Assembly: GCA_947628555.1 (NCBI GenBank)
Contig: CANRAI010000032.1
Location: 1 to 11,168, forward strand
Direction of reading: 5' to 3'
From: an uncultured Clostridia bacterium
GTDB lineage: Bacteria; Bacillota; Clostridia; Christensenellales; Borkfalkiaceae
Length of the DNA stretch: 11,168 nucleotides
This document shows, piece by piece, positions 7,043 through 11,168 of the stretch; within the stretch, counting starts at the first letter, position 1; each line of letters begins with the position of its first letter. The notes beneath the pieces are model-generated. The model was not told the DNA's origin. It worked only from the letters and a program-made list of their open reading frames with translations, and searched no databases. Both the position numbers and the translations under genes were made by a program.

Positions 7043-7903
7043 TTATCCACGGTTTGCGGCAGAAAGGTATTCCACGGCGGAATGGACGGCGACGTTGCCC
7101 TCGCCGACCGCCTTCACGTATTGATAGGGGCGTCCGGTGCAATCGCCCGCGGCAAAAATGCCCGCAATATTCGTTTCGCAGGCACGGTTCACCGCTATAT
7201 GCCCGCCCTCCGTCTTTAATCCGTGAACGAGCGTGGAAGGCGGAATAGCCCCCTTCAAAATAAATACGCCGTCAACGTCAATGGACTCGCCGTCCTTAAA
7301 GAAAACCTGCCTGACCCGCATATCCCCCGCGTATTTTACGGGCGCTTTCAAAATTATTTTCGCGTTCTGCGCGCTTATATCGAAATCCTTGTACATAGGC
7401 ACAACCGTGCAAGTGTGAGCAAGTTGGCAAAGATATTCTATCTCGCGCTCGAAACTCTTATCCGTACAGACGACGGCTATGTTTTTATCCTTGTACAACA
7501 TTCCGTCGCAGGTGGCGCAGTAGCTTATCCCGCGCCCTAAAAATTCTTCCTCGCCCTCGACAGGCTTCGTCGCCTGCACTCCGAGGCAAAGAATTACCGT
7601 TTTCGCTTCATACTCCTTGTTGCCCGCCAAAATCGAGAACTTTCCGCCCGCGTCGTAAACGCCCGTAACCACCTCTTTCGAAAGCTCTATGCCCATAGAT
7701 TCGGTGTGGTGTTTTAAAGTCCAGGCAAGCTGTTCGCCCGTTATGTCGGGCAGCCCCGGATAATTTTGTATAAGCTCCGCCCGTCCGACTTTTCTGCTTG
7801 TTGCCTCGCCCGAAAGCCAGATAAACGACTTATTCAGAATTTTTGCGTTGATTGCGGCGGAAACTCCCGCGGGTCCGCCGCCTATTATTGCCATATCGTA
7901 CAT
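7043..7903 (-). CDS. Thioredoxin-reductase-like flavoprotein lacking NADPH-binding motifs (286 aa)
   Basis: A two-domain flavin disulfide reductase. The FAD site is clear at both ends: G-G-G-P-A-G (8-13) and A-A-G-D-C-T-G (251-257) with Y-Q-Y-V-K-A-V-G-E-G near the C-terminus. The redox pair is S-Y-C-A-T-C-D-G (C129, C132). At the place where NADPH-dependent TrxB has a G-x-G-x-x-A motif the sequence is V-V-C-T-D-K-S-F-E (144-152), and where TrxB has H-R-R-x-x-x-R it reads V-P-M-Y-K-D-F. At 286 residues it is shorter than typical TrxB (about 310-320). These losses match the pyridine-nucleotide-independent, ferredoxin-linked thioredoxin reductases (FFTR) described in clostridia; that match is from memory of the family and is inference. 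It probably reduces thioredoxin or a similar protein in the cytoplasm. The ATG lacks an SD; a TATAAT lies 6 nt before it. Confidence 0.85.
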   Translation of the reverse strand: MYDMAIIGGGPAGVSAAINAKILNKSFIWLSGEATSRKVGRAELIQNYPGLPDITGEQLAWTLKHHTESMGIELSKEVVTGVYDAGGKFSILAGNKEYEAKTVILCLGVQATKPVEGEEEFLGRGISYCATCDGMLYKDKNIAVVCTDKSFEREIEYLCQLAHTCTVVPMYKDFDISAQNAKIILKAPVKYAGDMRVRQVFFKDGESIDVDGVFILKGAIPPSTLVHGLKTEGGHIAVNRACETNIAGIFAAGDCTGRPYQYVKAVGEGNVAVHSAVEYLSAANRG

Positions 7904-7909
7904 ACTAAA

Positions 7910-7937
7910 ATTATACCCCGTATTCCGACTTTTTAAA
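7910..7937 (-). promoter_or_regulatory. Possible second promoter for the thioredoxin-reductase-like gene
   Basis: A perfect TATAAT (7910-7915) lies 6 nt before the ATG. The best -35 is TTTAAA (7932-7937) with a 16-nt spacer, a 4 of 6 match. The element overlaps the hairpin at 7917-7952. If used, it would give a leaderless mRNA. Confidence 0.35.
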
Positions 7938-7952
7938 AGGTCGGGATACGGG
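7917..7952 (-). terminator. Intergenic hairpin between the 62-aa gene and the flavoprotein gene
   Basis: A 13-bp stem, CCCGTATTCCGAC (7917-7929) with GTCGGGATACGGG (7940-7952), containing one G-U pair. The stem can extend inward through TTTT/AAAA past a bulged G. It starts 5 nt after the TGA of the 62-aa gene. The minus-strand exit GGTATAATTTTAG has only a weak U-tract, so it may be a partial terminator or mRNA-stabilising hairpin that lowers flavoprotein expression relative to the small gene. Confidence 0.5.
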
Positions 7953-7957
7953 CCTGT

Positions 7958-8146
7958 TCATTCCATTTCGGTAAGCTTTTCAGCCAGAATCCTTTGGCAA
8001 CTGCCGCCCGCGCTTTCATTCACGTACCGCTCTACCGAAGCCTTTGCGGTTTCGGACGGAATTATTGTTCCGACGCCCGCTACGCAGCCACCGGGGCAGC
8101 CCATTCCTTTAATCATAATCGTCCATCTTACCGTTTTGCGCTTCAT
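7958..8146 (-). CDS. Small protein resembling the C-terminal H-cluster motif of [FeFe]-hydrogenases (62 aa)
   Basis: The sequence contains K-G-M-G-C-P-G-G-C-V-A-G-V-G-T (residues 13-27; C17 and C21). This closely resembles the last H-cluster motif (M-x-C-x-x-G-C-x-x-G-x-G) of [FeFe]-hydrogenases, and the rest resembles the short tail that follows it. A third cysteine, C50, lies in G-G-S-C. The other hydrogenase motifs are absent, so it cannot be a hydrogenase alone. It is not an obvious decaying remnant: ATG at 8144-8146 has AGGGAA upstream with 6-nt spacing, an in-frame TGA closes the frame two codons before it, and a promoter with a perfect -10 box (8167-8195) drives it. It precedes the thioredoxin-reductase-like gene by 54 bp on the same strand. 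Function unknown; an Fe-S or redox-active small protein is plausible. The alternative is a fixed fragment of a lost hydrogenase gene. Confidence 0.72.
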   Translation of the reverse strand: MKRKTVRWTIMIKGMGCPGGCVAGVGTIIPSETAKASVERYVNESAGGSCQRILAEKLTEME

Positions 8147-8166
8147 GAATCATTCCCTACATAAAA

Positions 8167-8195
8167 ATTATAGCACGCGAATATGATATTTTCAA
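8167..8195 (-). promoter_or_regulatory. Promoter of the 62-aa gene and probably the flavoprotein gene
   Basis: Minus strand TTGAAA (8190-8195), 17-nt spacer, perfect TATAAT (8167-8172). The predicted start near 8160 gives a leader of only about 14 nt, just enough for the AGGGAA SD. Confidence 0.75.
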
Positions 8196-8362
8196 TATGT
8201 GCGAAAAAAAATTTTTTCATCTAAAACGCGGTTAGTTTTTAACTTCTTACGACTTTAACCGACATATGTATAAAGAAAAACGGGAGCATACGTGCATATA
8301 AAAAAGATTTCAACAGGATTGAAGCGGACTTTTTTCGTCGGTTTATACAGCGCGATTTTAAG
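8196..8362. other. AT-rich intergenic stretch without recognised features
   Basis: The gene-free interval is 8147-8504, with divergent promoters at 8167-8195 (minus) and 8363-8391 (plus). Between them I see only A/T runs and a loose inverted repeat, AACCGAC (8257-8263) with GTCGGTT (8337-8343), too far apart and too short to interpret. The minus frame that crosses it also runs through the tRNA and is not credible. Confidence 0.5.
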
Positions 8363-8391
8363 TTGACAAACGCCGTACGTTTTTATACAAT
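8363..8391 (+). promoter_or_regulatory. Promoter of tRNA-Leu
   Basis: TTGACA (8363-8368), 17-nt spacer, TACAAT (8386-8391): near-consensus. The predicted start near 8398 leaves about 107 nt before the mature tRNA, to be removed by processing. Confidence 0.8.
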
Positions 8392-8461
8392 ATATACGCA
8401 GTTGCTCAGATGTGAATACGTTTAAGTGTGCATACGTACGTCTGAACAAGCATAAAAATCG

Positions 8462-8487
8462 AAAAACGCAATACGTATTGCATTTTT
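8462..8487 (+). promoter_or_regulatory. Palindrome in the tRNA-Leu leader
   Basis: GCAATACGTATTGC (8468-8481) is a perfect 14-bp palindrome flanked by AAAAA and TTTTT (8462-8466, 8483-8487) that also pair, with one C-A mismatch. In RNA it would form a hairpin followed by a U-run, 17 nt before the tRNA. It could be a weak attenuator, a processing signal, or a protein-binding site on DNA. Confidence 0.4.
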
Positions 8488-8504
8488 GCGACATAACTGA
8501 TTTT

Positions 8505-8587
8505 GCGGATATGGCGAAACTGGCAGACGCGCAGGACTTAGAATCCTGTGGGAGACCGTGCAGGTTCAAATCCTGTTATCCGCACCA
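8505..8587 (+). tRNA. tRNA-Leu (anticodon UAG)
   Basis: The class II tRNA cloverleaf is complete. The acceptor stem is GCGGATA (8505-8511) with TATCCGC (8577-8583), the discriminator is A8584 and CCA is encoded (8585-8587). The anticodon stem is CAGGA/TCCTG with loop CTTAGAA, giving anticodon TAG. The T arm is GCAGG-TTCAAAT-CCTGT, with one G-U pair. A long variable arm (8549-8559), expected for tRNA-Leu, lies between them. It reads CUA and, by wobble, other CUN codons. Confidence 0.95.
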
Positions 8588-8596
8588 AGTCAATAT

Positions 8597-8645
8597 AATC
8601 CGAACCAATACCCGTAAAGAGTGAATGGTTCGGATTTACTTTTTA
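8597..8645 (+). terminator. Intrinsic terminator of tRNA-Leu
   Basis: An 11-bp perfect stem AATCCGAACCA (8597-8607) with TGGTTCGGATT (8626-8636) and an 18-nt loop, followed by TACTTTTTAT. It begins 9 nt after the encoded CCA. Confidence 0.8.
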
Positions 8646-8718
8646 TCTGGAAGCATTCTCTCGCGCTTGTGTGATTTTGTACTTATAGAATCCTAAAAAA
8701 CAAAAAAAAGGTGATTTT

Positions 8719-8808
8719 GTGAAAGAAATTAAAATCGAAACATGCCCAAAGACGGCTGAATTGTATTTTCCGAAACGAAGCGGCTATTCCTTTTATCTGC
8801 CGAGCTAA
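8719..8808 (+). CDS. Possible small ORF (29 aa), unknown
   Basis: A GTG start at 8719 with AAGGTGA just upstream (5-nt gap after the G-rich core) opens a 29-codon frame ending in TAA at 8806-8808. The peptide is basic to neutral with one cysteine and an aromatic, Ser-Gly-rich C-terminus; I do not recognise it. A TATAGA (8684-8689) could be a -10 box, but no -35 is convincing. It ends 5 nt before the -35 box of the DUF368 promoter. It may be a real microprotein or a chance frame. Confidence 0.25.
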   Translation: MKEIKIETCPKTAELYFPKRSGYSFYLPS

Positions 8809-8813
8809 AAACA

Positions 8814-8842
8814 TTGACAATTTTTATGGCGTTTAGTAATAT
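8814..8842 (+). promoter_or_regulatory. Promoter of the DUF368 gene, near-leaderless
   Basis: TTGACA (8814-8819), 17-nt spacer, TAATAT (8837-8842). The ATG is only 10 nt after the -10 box, leaving a leader of about 3-4 nt and no room for an SD. Confidence 0.65.
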
Positions 8843-8852
8843 AAATTAAAGT

Positions 8853-9731
8853 ATGAAATTAAAACGCTTTTTTATAAATTTGGCTTGCGGCGCGGCGATA
8901 GGCGTGGGAATAATTATCCCCGGCGTCAGCGGCGGCACGATAGCCGTAATTTTGAAAATTTACGACAGGCTTATTGACGCGCTAGGGAATTTGAGAAAAA
9001 ACTTTAAGGCAAATATTCTGTTCATACTGAACATTCTTTTGGGTGCGGCGATAGGATTTGCCGCGATGTATTTTCCGCTTAAATGGGCGCTTGAACACGC
9101 GCCGTTCCCCACTTGTATGCTGTTCGCAGGGCTTATGCTCGGTTCGTTGCCACAGGTATTCAAAGACGGTCTTAAATCGGGCTTTAAAAAGATAAACATA
9201 CTTTCCGTTATAATTCCCTTTGCGGCAGTAATTGGGATTTGCCTTATAAATATCTTCGTTTCGGCGGGAAATGCGGACTTGTCCGCAAATATGTCGGTCG
9301 GCGGATATTTGGCGGTCGCGGGCGTAGCCGTGCTTGCAAGCTGCGCGTTGGTCATACCCGGCGTAAGCGGCAGCATGCTATTGATGATTTTGGGCTATTA
9401 CGCGCCCGTGCTTGGACTTATAAGCGGAATTTTCACCGACTTCGCACATTCGGCGCTTGTGCTCGCGATTTTTGCGGCTGGTCTGGTCATAGGATTTTTT
9501 ACCATAGCGAAACTTATGAAGTGGTTTCTTTCCCGTTTCCCCCGCGGTACGCACTGGGCGATAGCGGGCTTTGTCGCCGGCTCAATCCCCGGAATTTTGA
9601 TTGTATTCGACTATTCTTCTTCTCCGCTCGGCGCGTCGCATATCATAGTCGGCTGCGTGCTGTTCGCGCTGGGCGCTGTCGCGGCGTATGCGCTGACAGC
9701 TTACTCCGTAAAGAAGTCGGAAAGTATCTGA
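8853..9731 (+). CDS. popT: DUF368 membrane protein, undecaprenyl-phosphate translocase family (292 aa)
   Basis: A polytopic membrane protein whose two halves each carry the family motif: I-P-G-V-S-G-G-T (22-29) and I-P-G-V-S-G-S-M (168-175), pointing to an internal repeat with two-fold pseudo-symmetry. Several further hydrophobic helices follow each motif. DUF368 proteins (PopT) were reported, together with DedA proteins, to return undecaprenyl phosphate across the cytoplasmic membrane for reuse in cell-wall synthesis. That role is transferred by family, not shown here. Length is normal. The ATG at 8853 gives the usual family N-terminus; there is no SD and the promoter lies directly upstream. 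The gene is monocistronic and convergent with rpoC, sharing a 155-bp intergenic region whose hairpin mainly serves rpoC. Confidence 0.9.
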   Translation: MKLKRFFINLACGAAIGVGIIIPGVSGGTIAVILKIYDRLIDALGNLRKNFKANILFILNILLGAAIGFAAMYFPLKWALEHAPFPTCMLFAGLMLGSLPQVFKDGLKSGFKKINILSVIIPFAAVIGICLINIFVSAGNADLSANMSVGGYLAVAGVAVLASCALVIPGVSGSMLLMILGYYAPVLGLISGIFTDFAHSALVLAIFAAGLVIGFFTIAKLMKWFLSRFPRGTHWAIAGFVAGSIPGILIVFDYSSSPLGASHIIVGCVLFALGAVAAYALTAYSVKKSESI

Positions 9732-9763
9732 GCCCCAAAAAGCCGCATACGTATTTAATTAAT

Positions 9764-9811
9764 TTTAATTAAATAAAAATTTAGCCTCTTTAATTAAATA
9801 AAAATTCAGCC
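9764..9811. repeat. Two 23-bp AT-rich direct repeats
   Basis: A 23-bp unit reading TTTAATTAAATAAAAATT, then T or C, then AGCC occurs at 9764-9786 and 9789-9811, a 25-bp period with one mismatch. The second copy supplies the U-rich exit (minus strand AATTTTTATTT) of the rpoC terminator. Confidence 0.8.
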
Positions 9812-9845
9812 CCGCCGTCCGCGGAAAATCCGCGGACGGCGGGGC
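9809..9845 (-). terminator. Strong intrinsic terminator of rpoC
   Basis: A 17-bp perfect GC-rich stem (9809-9825 with 9829-9845) and a 3-nt loop, about 40 nt beyond the rpoC stop. Minus-strand exit is TGAATTTTTATTT. It may also stop DUF368 transcription, though the plus-strand exit (ACATTTATAT) is weaker. Confidence 0.88.
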
Positions 9846-9872
9846 ACATTTATATGCGGGGCACATTTATAT
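9839..9872. repeat. Perfect 17-bp tandem duplication
   Basis: GCGGGGCACATTTATAT at 9839-9855 is followed immediately by an identical copy at 9856-9872. The first copy includes the end of the rpoC terminator stem, so it looks like a recent slippage duplication. Confidence 0.85.
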
Positions 9873-9886
9873 ATTGGATTGCTGTA

Positions 9887-11168
9887 TCACACGTTCGATT
9901 TATAATCGGTCAAATCCACGGCGCTGCTGAAACCCGGACGGATTGCGGGCGACATATTTTTATATTCTTTCACGCCCGTGCCTGCGGGAATAAGCTTGCC
10001 TATGATAACGTTTTCTTTAAGGCCTATAAGCGGATCGACCTTGTTCTTTATAGCCGCGTCCGTAAGCACCCTTGCCGTCTCCTGGAAGGAAGCCGCCGAA
10101 AGGAAGGAATCGGTGGAAAGCGCAGCCTTGGTAATACCCAGAAGCACGCGCTTTTGAAGGGCGGGCGTGCCGCCTTCCTCTATCGCCTTTGTGTTTTCCT
10201 CTTCTACGGTGAACATATCCACCGTTTCGCCCGGAAGAAGCGACGTAGAGCCTGCGCTTTCAATCCTTACTTTTCTGAGCATCTGGCGCACAATGATTTC
10301 TACGTGCTTGTCGTTAATATCAACGCCTTGGGAACGATATACGGACTGAACCTGTTCAAGGATATAATCCTGAACGCCCTTTACGCCCGAAACCCTTAAA
10401 ATATCCTGGGGATATACGGAGCCCGCGTTCAGCACTGTGCCCGGGACGACCGTTTCGCCCTCTTTAACGTGCAATTCGGCATTGAAAGGAAGCTTGTATT
10501 CCTTTTTGATTTCCTTCGTCACGGGGTCGCGCACCGTAACCACCTTTTCGCCGTCCTTGTCGTCAACGGACGCCACGCCCGAAACCTCGCAGAGGGTCGC
10601 GCAACCCTTGGGCTTGCGGGCTTCAAAAAGCTCTTCGACTCTGGGGAGACCTTGGGTAATATCGCCCGTTGCGGCAATACCGCCCGTGTGGAAGGTACGC
10701 ATGGTAAGCTGGGTGCCGGGCTCGCCTATGGACTGCGCCGCGATTACGCCAACCGCCTCGCCGGGCATAACAGGCGTATTCGTCGCCATGTTTTTACCGT
10801 AACACTTTGCGCATACACCGTAGCGCGACATACAGGTGAATACGGAACGTATCGAAACTTGTTCTATTCCTGCGGAAACTATTCGTTTTGCGATTTCGTC
10901 GGTGACAAAACCGTTCTGCTCTATAATTATTTCGCCGTTTTTGTCGCTGACGTCCTCCGCAACGAATCTGCCCTGTATTCTGTCTTCAAGCCCTTCGATA
11001 ATTTCGCCGTTGGGACCTATAATCGCCTTAACTATCATGCCGCGCGGCTTTTTGCTGCCCGCCATGCAGTCCTCTTCGCGGACTATAACGTCCTGCGAAA
11101 CGTCAACAAGCCTTCTCGTAAGGTAGCCCGAGTCCGCGGTTTTAAGCGCCGTATCGGCAAGGCCCTTT
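9887..11168 (-). CDS. rpoC: RNA polymerase beta' subunit RpoC, C-terminal part (5' end outside window)
   Basis: The frame is open from the right edge of the window to the stop at 9887-9889, giving 426 visible residues, roughly the last third of beta'. The visible part begins K-G-L-A-D-T-A-L-K-T-A-D-S-G-Y-L-T-R-R-L, a core rpoC motif. The second zinc site is complete: C34 (R-E-E-D-C) plus C112, C119 and C122 (C-M-S-R-Y-G-V-C-A-K-C). The trigger loop region G-E-A-V-G-V-I-A-A-Q-S-I-G-E-P-G-T-Q-L-T lies at about 136-155. The C-terminal helix region that contacts omega and upstream DNA follows, ending in ...DLTDYKSNV. No large lineage-specific insertion is present after the trigger loop, as in Firmicutes. 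An ATG at 11063-11065 is an internal methionine, not the start. Transcription ends at 9809-9845. Confidence 0.97.
   Translation of the reverse strand, partial: KGLADTALKTADSGYLTRRLVDVSQDVIVREEDCMAGSKKPRGMIVKAIIGPNGEIIEGLEDRIQGRFVAEDVSDKNGEIIIEQNGFVTDEIAKRIVSAGIEQVSIRSVFTCMSRYGVCAKCYGKNMATNTPVMPGEAVGVIAAQSIGEPGTQLTMRTFHTGGIAATGDITQGLPRVEELFEARKPKGCATLCEVSGVASVDDKDGEKVVTVRDPVTKEIKKEYKLPFNAELHVKEGETVVPGTVLNAGSVYPQDILRVSGVKGVQDYILEQVQSVYRSQGVDINDKHVEIIVRQMLRKVRIESAGSTSLLPGETVDMFTVEEENTKAIEEGGTPALQKRVLLGITKAALSTDSFLSAASFQETARVLTDAAIKNKVDPLIGLKENVIIGKLIPAGTGVKEYKNMSPAIRPGFSSAVDLTDYKSNV

Noticed and set aside
6924..7142. 72-aa minus-strand frame over the palindrome
   Set aside because: It overlaps the 3' end of the flavoprotein gene in another frame and owes its length to the GC-rich repeat; no SD or family match.
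8398..8504. tRNA leader as a T-box or other riboswitch
   Set aside because: No T-box sequence (UGGN-type bulge consensus) or known riboswitch core is visible, and the downstream gene is a tRNA, not a synthetase or biosynthetic gene.
8255..8569. 104-aa minus-strand frame
   Set aside because: It runs antisense through most of the tRNA-Leu gene, has no SD, and resembles no protein family.
9887..11065. rpoC fragment starting at the ATG at 11065
   Set aside because: The same frame continues open to the window edge with rpoC-specific sequence, including the zinc-site cysteine just before that methionine, so the gene is cut by the window and does not start there.

Overview
The window looks like chromosomal DNA from an uncultivated member of the Clostridia (Bacillota). 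This is inferred from four things: the prmA-rsmE-mtaB gene order known from Firmicutes, a BspA-type leucine-rich-repeat protein with a C-terminal cap typical of gut Firmicutes, an rpoC tail without proteobacterial-type insertions, and good Shine-Dalgarno (SD) sites with sigma-A-like promoters. A more precise taxon cannot be read from the sequence. Most of it is ordinary housekeeping DNA; the interest lies in small genes, promoter architecture and two unusual redox genes.

Left part (1-1830, mostly + strand): the 3' end of a BspA-like repeat protein gene, a GC-rich hairpin terminator, a 64-residue protein of unknown function on the minus strand, and a divergent WYL-domain transcription regulator. 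The two divergent promoters overlap, and their -35 boxes form the two arms of one TGACA-N5-TGTCA palindrome. The regulator therefore probably controls both itself and the small gene.

Middle (1850-6838, minus strand): a tightly overlapping five-gene operon read prmA > rsmE > mtaB > prsW-like > hinT. The first three modify the translation apparatus (ribosomal protein L11, 16S rRNA, tRNA). The PrsW-like intramembrane protease is much longer than usual, with a large predicted extracytoplasmic domain, and sits between mtaB and the HIT-family hydrolase gene.

Right-middle (6890-8200, minus strand): an 81-bp imperfect palindrome of likely repeat origin, a thioredoxin-reductase-like flavoprotein that keeps the redox CxxC but has lost the usual NADPH-binding motifs, and a 62-residue protein resembling the last H-cluster cysteine motif of [FeFe]-hydrogenases. 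The small gene has its own good promoter and SD. The pair may form a ferredoxin-linked redox module (inference), and it is the best candidate here for something undescribed.

Right part (8360-11168): a tRNA-Leu(UAG) gene with a near-consensus promoter, a roughly 107-nt leader and a terminator; a possible 29-codon ORF; a DUF368 membrane protein (undecaprenyl-phosphate translocase family); and, convergent with it, the C-terminal third of rpoC ending at a 17-bp perfect-stem terminator flanked by short direct repeats. In three genes (prmA, the thioredoxin-reductase-like gene and the DUF368 gene) a promoter-like -10 box lies only 6-10 nt before the start codon and no SD is visible, which suggests leaderless or near-leaderless mRNAs.
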